From an uncultured Eubacteriales bacterium (GTDB lineage: Bacteria > Bacillota > Clostridia > Peptostreptococcales > Anaerovoracaceae), in the NCBI GenBank assembly GCA_902778565.1, contig CACYYH010000012.1, positions 1-37,005 on the forward strand: a stretch of DNA of 37,005 bases, given 5' to 3'. This document shows, piece by piece, positions 16,150 through 24,407 of the stretch. Position numbers and translations under genes: made by a program. The stretch's first letter is position 1, and each line of letters opens with the position of its first letter. The notes below the pieces were generated by a model, which was not told the origin of the DNA, did not search any database, and saw only the letters and a list, made by a program, of their open reading frames with translations.

Positions 16150-17184
16150 TTGGAAAAACGAATCAAGATTGTAGATGGAATAGATACCAAAGAACTATTC
16201 GGAAGCATGGATATCAACATGAAGCTCATCAAGGAGGCCACCGGAGTGGACGTGGTCCAGAGAGGCGATGAGCTGGTGCTGATAGCCGAGTCCGATCTGC
16301 CGGACAGAGATCTGACCGGCATGGACATGTCCGAAATGAAGGAAGCAGACCAGGAAGAAGCCATCGGGCTTGCTGAAAGGATCATAGCTGAATACATCAA
16401 TCTGCTTAAGACAGGGGAGACCATCGACAGGCAGAAAGCATCGTATATAGTCAATCTGTCCAGAGAGGGAGTATCCTATCAGGAAAACAGTGTGGGTAAG
16501 GACGTTATCTGCTTTACACATTCCGGAAAACCTCTCAAGCCCAAGACGCTGGGACAGAAAAACTACGTAAACGCAATAAGAGAAAAGGAAGTCGTTTTCG
16601 GCATCGGACCTGCCGGTACCGGAAAGACTTACATAGCTGTGGCCATGGCAGTGAATGCCCTTAAGGCCAAGCAGGTGAATAAGATCATACTGGCAAGGCC
16701 TGCCGTGGAAGCGGGAGAAAGGCTGGGATTCCTTCCTGGAGATCTTCAGGATAAGGTGGATCCCTACCTCAGGCCTCTTTATGATGCTCTTTACGATGTT
16801 CTCGGAAGAGACGCGGCCTTAAGACTCAAGGAAAAGGAAGTCATCGAAGTAGTTCCTTTGGCATATATGAGAGGACGTACTCTGGATAACGCCTTCATCA
16901 TCCTGGACGAGGCGCAGAACGCCACCAGGGAGCAGATGAAGATGTTCCTCACCAGAATGGGTTTCGGCTCCCGGGTGGTGGTTACCGGAGACGTTACCCA
17001 GATAGACCTGCCAAGAGGCAAGAAATCCGGTCTGGTGGAGGCCGAAAGAGTGCTTAAACCAGTTAAGGATATAGGCTTCTGCTATCTGAAGGATACCGAC
17101 GTGGTCCGTCATGAACTGGTAAGAAAGATAGTTAACGCTTACGACGTATTTTACAAAAAATACCCTGAAGAGATCGGGGAGTAA
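16150..17184 (+). CDS. phoH: PhoH-family ATPase
   Basis: 344 residues. Start is TTG at 16150 with AAGAGGAG (16133-16140) 9 nt upstream; no ATG fits. N-terminal ~100 residues are KH/jag-like; Walker A GPAGTGKT at 153-160, Walker B IILDEAQNAT near 234, and sensor-like VVTGDVTQIDLPRG. An RNA-associated P-loop ATPase that accompanies ybeY across Bacillota. Exact role unsettled; thought to act with YbeY in RNA processing. Confidence 0.94.
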   Translation: MEKRIKIVDGIDTKELFGSMDINMKLIKEATGVDVVQRGDELVLIAESDLPDRDLTGMDMSEMKEADQEEAIGLAERIIAEYINLLKTGETIDRQKASYIVNLSREGVSYQENSVGKDVICFTHSGKPLKPKTLGQKNYVNAIREKEVVFGIGPAGTGKTYIAVAMAVNALKAKQVNKIILARPAVEAGERLGFLPGDLQDKVDPYLRPLYDALYDVLGRDAALRLKEKEVIEVVPLAYMRGRTLDNAFIILDEAQNATREQMKMFLTRMGFGSRVVVTGDVTQIDLPRGKKSGLVEAERVLKPVKDIGFCYLKDTDVVRHELVRKIVNAYDVFYKKYPEEIGE

Positions 17185-17196
17185 GAGGAGAAGGAT

Positions 17197-18180
17197 TTGA
17201 AATCAGGATTTATAGGGATAGTGGGAAGGCCCAACGTTGGCAAGTCCACTCTTCTGAATGCAATACTGGGCGAAAAGATCGCCATCACAACAGATAAGCC
17301 TCAGACCACGAGGAACAATATCAGAGGAATTTACACCAGAGTCGATGAAAGGGAAGAGACCACTTCGACAGATGACGTGATCAACGCATTTTTCGGCAAA
17401 ACCTCTGAACCCGCCAGACCCAAGGAAGGGGTCCAGATGGTCTTCATCGACACTCCGGGGATACACAAGCCTCACTCAAAGCTTGGCACCTTCATGACTG
17501 AATCCGCCATGGGCACCTTCAGAGAGGTGGACGTGATACTGTTCCTGGTGGACGAAAGACTGGGAAATGCCGGCGGAGACAGGTTCATCCTGGACAAGCT
17601 TTCAGAGGTGAAGCCCCCGAAGATACTCATAATAAACAAGACCGACACCATGAAACCGGAAGAGTTCCGCGAGATATACGATGAGTATGAAAAGACCGGA
17701 GTCTTTGAGGACATCATCGGACTCAGCGCACTTAAGGGCAAGGGCGTGGACGATCTTTTGAAGAAACTGGAGAGCATGATGCCTGAAGGACCTATGTTCT
17801 TCCCTGAGGGAATGGTGACGGACCACCCTGAAAGGTTCATAGTCAGCGAGATCATAAGAGAAAAGCTCCTTCTTTATCTCAAAGAGGAAGTACCTCACGG
17901 CGCAGCTGTCGAGATCGAAAGCTTCAAGGTGGAGACAGACAGGAACGGCAATGACCTGGCCCGGATAGGGGCTGTGATATACTGCGAGAGAAAGTCACAC
18001 AAGGCCATCATCATCGGCAAGGAAGGCAAAAAACTGAAGGGCATAGGCAAGGCTGCGAGAGAGGAGATCCAGGGCCTTCTGGGCATGAAGGTAATGCTGG
18101 AACTCTGGGTCAAGATAAAGGAAAACTGGAGAGACTCGGATTTTGCTCTTTCCAATTTCGGATACAAGGAGAATAACTGA
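17197..18180 (+). CDS. era: GTPase Era with an insertion in the switch region
   Basis: Binds 16S rRNA near its 3' end and controls 30S assembly. 327 residues against about 300 usually. TTG start at 17197 with AGGAG upstream. G1 GRPNVGKST (10-18), G3 DTPG (85-88), G4 NKTD, then the C-terminal KH domain IIGKEGKKLKGIGKAAREEI and ELWVKIKENWRD. Between the TTRN motif and G3 there are about 26 extra residues (roughly 50-77, rich in Glu, Thr and Asp) where standard Era has a short strand. The frame is intact, so this is an insertion, not an error. Operon with phoH and recO. Confidence 0.95.
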   Translation: MKSGFIGIVGRPNVGKSTLLNAILGEKIAITTDKPQTTRNNIRGIYTRVDEREETTSTDDVINAFFGKTSEPARPKEGVQMVFIDTPGIHKPHSKLGTFMTESAMGTFREVDVILFLVDERLGNAGGDRFILDKLSEVKPPKILIINKTDTMKPEEFREIYDEYEKTGVFEDIIGLSALKGKGVDDLLKKLESMMPEGPMFFPEGMVTDHPERFIVSEIIREKLLLYLKEEVPHGAAVEIESFKVETDRNGNDLARIGAVIYCERKSHKAIIIGKEGKKLKGIGKAAREEIQGLLGMKVMLELWVKIKENWRDSDFALSNFGYKENN

Positions 18181-18185
18181 TCTAA

Positions 18186-18938
18186 ATGATCACGGATACA
18201 GAAGGAATCATCTTAAAACAAGTCAAGACGGTCAACGGACGCACCATGCTGGTGATGTTTTCCAGAAAGTTCGGGAAAATTTCGGTGGGCACCAATCTCA
18301 CCGGCGCCGGCAAGAACAAATCCGCTCTCGCCACCAGACCTTTTACCTATGGCGAGTATGAGCTGTTCAAGGGCAGGGACGTATATAACCTGAACAGCGG
18401 CAGGGTGATCAAAAGTTATTTTGATATCGGAGACGATCTGGACAAATATATGGCTGCTTCATATGTGCTGGAACTGACGGACAGACTTCTCATGGAGGAG
18501 GACCCTCAGCCGAAGCTTTTCGGAGATCTTCAGGGCTTCATGGAAGCCATAGAGAAGAGGAGCCGCAAAGCCGACACGCTGATACTGGCATACATAGTCA
18601 AGGCGCTGGAAGCCACCGGCACAATGCCTGAACTGGAGTCCTGCGCATGCTGCGGAAGACCCAGGGGAAGCCACAAGGCGTCACGCTTCAGCACAGAGGA
18701 CGGCGGCATCATCTGCAGGGACTGCGCAGAAGAATATATTGGCGATAAATCATTGATTTATCAGATCGATTTTGATATAATAAATATCCTGAGTTTTTTT
18801 AAAAACGAGCCTTTCTCCAGGTTTGAAAAACTCGCTCTGGAGGACAGGGTCTCAGACAGACTCATGGAAATATTAAAGGGGTATATGGCATATCATCTGG
18901 ATATATCAGACCTGAAAAGTGAATTCATAAACATATAA
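18186..18938 (+). CDS. recO: DNA repair protein RecO
   Basis: 250 residues. N-terminal OB fold (TEGIILKQVKTVNGRTMLVMFSRKFGKISV), helical C-terminal domain, and an intact four-cysteine zinc site (CACC plus CRDC, residues about 156-180). Loads RecA through RecFOR onto SSB-coated DNA. The start is 6 nt after the era stop; its SD AAGGAG lies within the end of era, with long spacing. era-recO is the standard arrangement. Confidence 0.95.
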   Translation: MITDTEGIILKQVKTVNGRTMLVMFSRKFGKISVGTNLTGAGKNKSALATRPFTYGEYELFKGRDVYNLNSGRVIKSYFDIGDDLDKYMAASYVLELTDRLLMEEDPQPKLFGDLQGFMEAIEKRSRKADTLILAYIVKALEATGTMPELESCACCGRPRGSHKASRFSTEDGGIICRDCAEEYIGDKSLIYQIDFDIINILSFFKNEPFSRFEKLALEDRVSDRLMEILKGYMAYHLDISDLKSEFINI

Positions 18939-18959
18939 AGCATTAGAGGAGGATTTGAA

Positions 18960-19793
18960 ATGGAAATTACTCTCGAAAAGATCGAATTAGTTAAAGACAG
19001 AACCGGAGTTTCCTACAGAGAAGCCAAGGATGCTCTTGAAGCTTGCGACGGAAGCGTAGTTGATGCCATCATCGCTATCGAAGAGAATATCGATAACGGC
19101 AAGGCAGGCAAGACAGGCGATTACGTCAAGACCACCATGGCCAAGGTCAAGGAACTCGTCAACAAGGGCAACGTTACCAAGATCAGCGTCAAAAAAGGCG
19201 ATGAATCCATCGTTAACATCCCTGTAAACGTTGGTATCGTCGGAGCAGTTCTCGCACCCTGGGGACTTCTGGCAGCAGCCATCGCAGCTTTCGGATTCAA
19301 GTGCAGAGTAGAACTTACAACTACTGACGGAAAGGTCATCGATGTATCCGAGAAGGCAGAGACCGCTGTGAACAAAGTTAAGGAAAAGAGCAGCGTAGTC
19401 ATAGACGAGATCAAGGAAAAAGGCGGCGCTGTAGTAGGCGACCTTAAGGAAAAGGCTCCCGACTATGTAGAAAAGGTAAAAGACGCTTCTCAGGACGTTT
19501 TCAGCAACCTAAAGGAAAAGGCTCCCGGATACGTTGATAAGGCAAAGGAAGCAGGAGCAGAGGCTTTCAGCAATCTTAAGGAAAAAGCTCCCGAATATGT
19601 TGACAAGGCAAAAGAAGCAGGAACCGAAGCCTTTAACACCATCAAGGAAAAGGCTCCCGAATACGTTGACAAGGCAAAGGAAGCCGGAACAGAAGCTTTC
19701 AACAACCTTAAGGAAAAGGTTGCAGGCGAAGATGATTTCGAGATCGAGATCGATATCGCAGACGAAGACGTCAACGAAGAACTTAACAAATAA
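18960..19793 (+). CDS. DUF4342 protein with UBA-like N-terminus and 22-residue repeats
   Basis: 277 residues. Residues 1-45 resemble the UBA-like helix pair of EF-Ts (VKDRTGVSYREAKDALEACDGSVVDAI, split here by chance). Residues about 60-120 match DUF4342, including a hydrophobic segment (VNVGIVGAVLAPWGLLAAAI) that may insert in or lie on the membrane. Residues about 155-262 are a tandem series of five 22-residue units, LKEKAPxYVDKAKEAGxEAF, amphipathic and reminiscent of apolipoprotein, LEA or YtxH helices. The end is acidic. The 66-bp DNA period is exact (unit starts at 19443, 19509, 19575, 19641, 19707). SD GAGGAGG precedes the start. Function unknown; membrane-surface stress role is a guess. 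Confidence 0.85.
   Translation: MEITLEKIELVKDRTGVSYREAKDALEACDGSVVDAIIAIEENIDNGKAGKTGDYVKTTMAKVKELVNKGNVTKISVKKGDESIVNIPVNVGIVGAVLAPWGLLAAAIAAFGFKCRVELTTTDGKVIDVSEKAETAVNKVKEKSSVVIDEIKEKGGAVVGDLKEKAPDYVEKVKDASQDVFSNLKEKAPGYVDKAKEAGAEAFSNLKEKAPEYVDKAKEAGTEAFNTIKEKAPEYVDKAKEAGTEAFNNLKEKVAGEDDFEIEIDIADEDVNEELNK
19443..19736 (+). repeat. Coding tandem repeat, 66-bp period
   Basis: Five units, all beginning with a Leu/Ile codon then AAG GAA AA(A/G), with exact 66-bp spacing at 19443, 19509, 19575, 19641 and 19707. Units 3 and 4 are the most alike, which points to recent slippage or duplication. Copy number may vary between strains. Confidence 0.9.
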
Positions 19794-19819
19794 TTTAAAA
19801 AAAGAAAGGCAATTACAGT

Positions 19820-21223
19820 ATGAGCATCGAAGTTACAATGGATAAAATCGTAGCCCTGTGCAAGAACAGAGGATTCATCTTCCCCGGATCAGAGATCTAT
19901 GGAGGTCTGGCAAATACATGGGATTACGGCCCTTTGGGAGTGGAATTTCTCAACAACGTTAAGAAGGCCTGGTGGAGAAAGTTCGTTCAGGAATCAAAGT
20001 ACAACGTTGGACTGGACGCTGCGATCCTTATGAATCCCCAGACATGGGTAGCTTCCGGACACGTAGGCGGATTCTCCGATCCACTCATCGACTGCAGAGC
20101 CTGCAAATCCAGATTCAGAGCTGATAAGCTCATTGAAGACTGGAACGCAGAGCACGACATCAAGGACATGATCGTGGACGGATGGTCGAACGAAGAACTT
20201 GAAAAGTACATTTCAGATAACGGCATCTGCTGCCCTGAATGCGGCAAGAGCGATTTCACCGGTATCCGTCAGTTCAATCTCATGTTCAAGACCTTCCAGG
20301 GAGTAACAGAGGATTCCAAGGCAGAGATCTACTTAAGACCGGAAACAGCTCAGGGTATATTTGTAAACTTCAGAAATGTACAGCGCGCTGCCAGAAAGAA
20401 GATCCCTTTCGGTATCGCACAGATAGGCAAATCCTTCAGAAACGAGATCACTCCCGGTAACTTTATCTTCAGGACCAGGGAATTTGAGCAGATGGAACTT
20501 GAATTCTTCTGCGAGCCCGGAACTGATTTGGAGTGGTTCGCATACTGGAAGGACTATTGCTGGAACTTCCTCATGAACCTTGGCATGAACAAGGATCACC
20601 TGAGAATGAGAGATCATTCCCCTGAGGAATTATCACACTACTCCAAGGGCACCACGGATATCGAATACACCTTCCCGTGGGGCTGGGGAGAATTATGGGG
20701 TATCGCTGACAGGACAGATTTCGACCTGACACAGCACATCAATACCTCCGGACAGGATCTCAGCTACGTTAACTCAGAAAACGGAGCTAAGTATGTCCCT
20801 TACGTAATCGAGCCATCACTGGGAGCAGGCAGAGTAAGCCTTGCTTTCCTGATAGATGCATATAACGAGGAAGTACTGACTTCAGAGGACGGTAAGGAAG
20901 ACGTCAGAACTGTTCTGAAACTTCATCCTGCGCTGGCTCCTTTCAAGGCAGCAGTTCTCCCGTTAGCTAAAAAGTTATCACCAATCGCTGAGCCGATACA
21001 TGAAGAACTCAGTAAGTACTTCATGGTCGACTATGATGCAGCAGGATCCATCGGAAAGAGATATAGGAGAGAAGACGAGATAGGAACACCATTCTGCATT
21101 TGTGTAGACTTTGATACTGAGACCGACGGCTGTGTTACAGTCCGTGATCGAGACACCATGGAACAAGTCAGGATACCTGTATCAGAAGTGCGCAATTACA
21201 TTGAAGAGAGACTCGTATTTTAG
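19820..21223 (+). CDS. glyS: Glycyl-tRNA synthetase (dimeric, single-chain type)
   Basis: 467 residues, the alpha2 archaeal/eukaryotic-like GlyRS used by many Clostridia rather than the GlyQ/GlyS heterotetramer. Seen: [20 protein letters not shown], zinc-like CRAC and CPEC pairs, class II motif 2 ([23 protein letters not shown], given in part), motif 3 [14 protein letters not shown] and a C-terminal anticodon-binding domain. The SD GAAAGGC is modest. Two small hairpins (21208-21249) separate it from ppdK. Confidence 0.96.
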   Translation: MSIEVTMDKIVALCKNRGFIFPGSEIYGGLANTWDYGPLGVEFLNNVKKAWWRKFVQESKYNVGLDAAILMNPQTWVASGHVGGFSDPLIDCRACKSRFRADKLIEDWNAEHDIKDMIVDGWSNEELEKYISDNGICCPECGKSDFTGIRQFNLMFKTFQGVTEDSKAEIYLRPETAQGIFVNFRNVQRAARKKIPFGIAQIGKSFRNEITPGNFIFRTREFEQMELEFFCEPGTDLEWFAYWKDYCWNFLMNLGMNKDHLRMRDHSPEELSHYSKGTTDIEYTFPWGWGELWGIADRTDFDLTQHINTSGQDLSYVNSENGAKYVPYVIEPSLGAGRVSLAFLIDAYNEEVLTSEDGKEDVRTVLKLHPALAPFKAAVLPLAKKLSPIAEPIHEELSKYFMVDYDAAGSIGKRYRREDEIGTPFCICVDFDTETDGCVTVRDRDTMEQVRIPVSEVRNYIEERLVF

Positions 21224-21249
21224 AGTCTCCCTTTAGCGTGAAGACACGC
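21208..21249 (+). promoter_or_regulatory. Two adjacent hairpins between glyS and ppdK
   Basis: GAGACTC (21208-21214)/GAGTCTC (21223-21229), overlapping the glyS stop and followed by CCCTTT, then GCGTG (21236-21240)/CACGC (21245-21249) with loop AAGA just before the ppdK SD. Likely mRNA processing or partial attenuation; not a strong terminator. Confidence 0.45.
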
Positions 21250-21262
21250 AGAAAGGAAAAGA

Positions 21263-23890
21263 ATGGAAAACAAAATTGTTTACTCCTTCAATGAAGGATC
21301 AAAAGAAATGAGAGGCCTCCTGGGAGGAAAGGGAGCCAACCTGGCAGAGATGACAAGGATCGGACTGCCGGTACCTTTCGGATTCACCATCACCACGGAG
21401 GCATGCAACAAGTATTACGAAGACGGAAAAAAGATCACTCAGGAAGTGGTAGATGCCATCTACGAGAAGCTTGCCGACCTTGAGCAGGTCACAGGCAAGA
21501 CTTTCGGTTCCACTGAGAACCCGCTGCTGGTTTCAGTCCGTTCAGGAGCTGTTATCTCCATGCCCGGCATGATGGATACGATCCTGAATCTTGGTCTTAA
21601 CGACGATTCCGTAGAAGGCCTTGCAAAGAGGACCGGAAACCGCAGATTTGCAATGGACAGCTACAGAAGATTCATCCAGATGTTCGGCGACGTAGTACAG
21701 GAGATATCCAAAGAAAAATTCGATAAGATCTTCGACGGACAGAAGGAAAAGAGAGGCGTCAAGTTCGACGTTGAGCTCACTGCTGAAGACCTTGAAGAAG
21801 TAATCGCAGGATACAAGGAACTGGTAAAGGCTGAGACAGGAAAAGAATTCCCTCAGGATCCCAGAGAGCAGCTGATAGAGGCTGTAAAGGCAGTATTCAG
21901 ATCATGGATGAACGACAGAGCCATCCTTTACAGAAAGCTGAACGGCATCTCCGGAAGCCTTGGAACCGCAGTTAACGTACAGTCCATGGTATTCGGAAAC
22001 ATGGGCGATGATTCCGGTACAGGCGTAGCCTTCACCAGAAGCCCGTCCACAGGAGAGAAGAAGATCTTCGGAGAATTCCTTGTAAACGCACAGGGCGAAG
22101 ACGTAGTTGCAGGAGTAAGAACTCCTCTCAACATCGACGAAATGGAGAAGGCCTTCCCCGAAGCTTACAATGACTTCGTAAGGATCGCAAACCTTCTTGA
22201 AAAGCATTACAAAGACACCCAGGACATGGAGTTTACCGTTGAAGACGGAAAGCTTTACATGCTCCAGACCAGAAACGGCAAGCGTACTGCACAGGCTGCA
22301 GTAAAGATCGCCGTAGATATGGTTGAAGAAGGACTCATCGATAAGGAGACCGCAGTCACCAGACTTGAGCCTCAGCAGATCGACCAGCTCCTTCACCCCA
22401 TGTTCGAAGCAGGAGAACTTAAGAAGGCAAAGAACGTTGCCAAGGGACTTCCCGCATCACCGGGAGCAGCTTCCGGACACATCTACTTTACAGCAGAAGA
22501 GGCCACCGAAGCTGCAGCAAAGGGTGAAAAGGTACTCCTGGTAAGAGCAGAGACTTCCCCTGAAGACCTGGCAGGTATGGTAGCGGCAGAAGGTATCCTT
22601 ACCGCAAGAGGCGGAATGACCTCCCACGCTGCAGTAGTTGCCAGAGGAATGGGCAAGTGCTGCGTAGCAGGATGCTCAGAAGCCAAGGTGGATGAAGCAG
22701 CTAAGGCACTGACTTTCGATTCAGGCGCAAGTTATAAGGAGGGAGACGTTATCTCCATCGACGGATCCACAGGCGCCGTTTATGACGGAGCTGTCAAGAC
22801 AGTGGAACCCGACGTATCCGGAGACTTTGCTACCCTGATGAAATGGGCTGACGAGATCAGAACTCTCAAGGTAAGAACAAACGCTGACAATCCAAGAGAC
22901 GCTAAGCAGGCCGTAGATTTCGGCTGCGAAGGAATCGGTCTCTGCAGAACTGAGCACATGTTCTTCGAAGAAGAGAGGATCCCCGCCATCAGAAGAATGA
23001 TCGTGGCAGAGACCCCTGAAGAAAGACAGGAAGCTCTTGAGATCATCAGACCTTTCCAGCAGGGAGACTTCAAAGAGATGTACAAGGTACTTGAAGACAG
23101 ACCTATGACGGTAAGACTTCTTGACCCTCCCCTCCACGAATTCCTTCCTCAGACTGAGGCTGAGATCAGAGAACTTGCCAATACAATGGACATGTCCTAT
23201 GAGAAACTCCAGGACATCGTTGACGATCTCCACGAACAGAACCCTATGCTGGGAACCAGAGGATGCAGACTTGCAGTTCTCTATCCTGAGATCGCAGTTA
23301 TGCAGACTGAGGCCATCATCGGCGCAGCTATCGAAGTCAAGAACGAATGCGGATTTGACATCGTTCCTGAGATCATGATCCCTCTCGTAGGAGAAGTTAA
23401 GGAACTTAACTTTGTTAAGGAAAGAGTAGTTGAGACCGCTGACAGGATGATCGCAGAAGCAGGGGTCGAAATGAGATACATGGTAGGAACCATGATCGAG
23501 ATCCCCAGAGCTTGTCTGACAGCAGACGAGATCGCAAAGGAAGCTGAGTTCTTCTCATTCGGAACCAACGACCTGACTCAGATGACTCTTGGATTCTCCA
23601 GAGACGATACCGGCAAACTTCTGGAATACTATGTTGACAAAGGTATCTATGAAGACGATCCTTTCAAGACGCTGGATGTAAACGGAGTAGGCAAACTGAT
23701 CGAAATGTCAGTTAAACTCGGCAAGCAGGCAAGACCCAACATCAAGCTGGGAATCTGCGGCGAGCACGGCGGAGATCCGAAGACCATCGAATTCTGTCAC
23801 AAGGTAGGACTCACATACGTATCATGCTCACCTTTCAGAGTACCTATCGCAAGACTTGCCGCTGCACAGGCTGCAATCAAGAACAAATAA
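21263..23890 (+). CDS. ppdK: Pyruvate, phosphate dikinase
   Basis: Interconverts pyruvate + ATP + Pi and PEP + AMP + PPi; in anaerobes often glycolytic. 875 residues, normal length. N-terminal ATP-grasp domain (GGKGANLAEM; TVEDGKLYMLQTRNGKRT closes it near residue 340). The swivelling phosphohistidine domain has GGMTSHAAVVARGMGK with the catalytic His, preceded by the regulatory Thr. The C-terminal PEP/pyruvate barrel has GCEGIGLCRTEHMF, the GTRGCRL arginine, and KLGICGEHGGDP with the catalytic Cys. No PPDK regulatory kinase/phosphatase gene (DUF299) is adjacent. glyS-ppdK adjacency is common in Clostridia. Confidence 0.97.
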   Translation: MENKIVYSFNEGSKEMRGLLGGKGANLAEMTRIGLPVPFGFTITTEACNKYYEDGKKITQEVVDAIYEKLADLEQVTGKTFGSTENPLLVSVRSGAVISMPGMMDTILNLGLNDDSVEGLAKRTGNRRFAMDSYRRFIQMFGDVVQEISKEKFDKIFDGQKEKRGVKFDVELTAEDLEEVIAGYKELVKAETGKEFPQDPREQLIEAVKAVFRSWMNDRAILYRKLNGISGSLGTAVNVQSMVFGNMGDDSGTGVAFTRSPSTGEKKIFGEFLVNAQGEDVVAGVRTPLNIDEMEKAFPEAYNDFVRIANLLEKHYKDTQDMEFTVEDGKLYMLQTRNGKRTAQAAVKIAVDMVEEGLIDKETAVTRLEPQQIDQLLHPMFEAGELKKAKNVAKGLPASPGAASGHIYFTAEEATEAAAKGEKVLLVRAETSPEDLAGMVAAEGILTARGGMTSHAAVVARGMGKCCVAGCSEAKVDEAAKALTFDSGASYKEGDVISIDGSTGAVYDGAVKTVEPDVSGDFATLMKWADEIRTLKVRTNADNPRDAKQAVDFGCEGIGLCRTEHMFFEEERIPAIRRMIVAETPEERQEALEIIRPFQQGDFKEMYKVLEDRPMTVRLLDPPLHEFLPQTEAEIRELANTMDMSYEKLQDIVDDLHEQNPMLGTRGCRLAVLYPEIAVMQTEAIIGAAIEVKNECGFDIVPEIMIPLVGEVKELNFVKERVVETADRMIAEAGVEMRYMVGTMIEIPRACLTADEIAKEAEFFSFGTNDLTQMTLGFSRDDTGKLLEYYVDKGIYEDDPFKTLDVNGVGKLIEMSVKLGKQARPNIKLGICGEHGGDPKTIEFCHKVGLTYVSCSPFRVPIARLAAAQAAIKNK

Positions 23891-23941
23891 ACCGCTGTTG
23901 ACCGATAGCCATGACAGACTCGTGGCACAGAAAGGATAATT

Positions 23942-24394
23942 GTGAAAGGCATACTTTACACATTCTTTATATCCATGGTCCCCGTCATCGAACTGAGGGG
24001 AGGTATCCCCGCAGGCGTGGCAGCAGGACTCCCGGTATTCTGGGCTGCTCTGGTATCCATTGTGGGAAACATGATACCGGTTCCCTTTGTACTGATCTTC
24101 ATCAGGAAACTTCTTTACTGGATGGAGGGAAGAAGCAGCATACTGGGGAAGTTCGCAAAGAAACTCAAGGACAAGGCCGACGCCAATAAGGAAAAGGTGC
24201 TGAAATATGAGTTCTGGGGACTTGTGCTTCTGGTTGCCATACCGCTTCCCGGAACGGGGGCGTACACCGGCGCACTGGTAGCTGCCATGGTCGATATGCA
24301 GATCAAAAGAGCAGTGCCCGCTATATTTACAGGTGTAGTCATAGCGGCCATTATCGTAAGCCTGGCTACAGCAGGCGTAGTTGCCATCTGGTAG
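23942..24394 (+). CDS. Small membrane protein of the COG2426 / putative small multidrug export family
   Basis: 150 residues. GTG start at 23942 with AAAGGA 5 nt upstream. Hallmarks: MVPVIELRGGIPAG near the N-terminus, NMIPVPF, and AIPLPGTGAYTGALVA. Three to four membrane segments, with a charged cytosolic stretch (KFAKKLKDKADANKEKVLKYE) in the middle. The multidrug-export name is historical; transport has not been shown for most members. It directly precedes the sigma-54 activator gene (13-nt gap), so the two are probably co-transcribed. Confidence 0.85.
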   Translation: MKGILYTFFISMVPVIELRGGIPAGVAAGLPVFWAALVSIVGNMIPVPFVLIFIRKLLYWMEGRSSILGKFAKKLKDKADANKEKVLKYEFWGLVLLVAIPLPGTGAYTGALVAAMVDMQIKRAVPAIFTGVVIAAIIVSLATAGVVAIW

Positions 24395-24407
24395 AAAGAC
24401 GAACAGC

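Noticed and set aside
23926-23945. GTGGCAC before the COG2426 gene as a sigma-54 promoter
   Set aside because: No GC doublet at the required distance.
24381-24407. TTG start for the sigma-54 activator
   Set aside because: It overlaps the preceding gene and adds nine residues unlike the Kdd N-terminus; ATG 24408 fits better.
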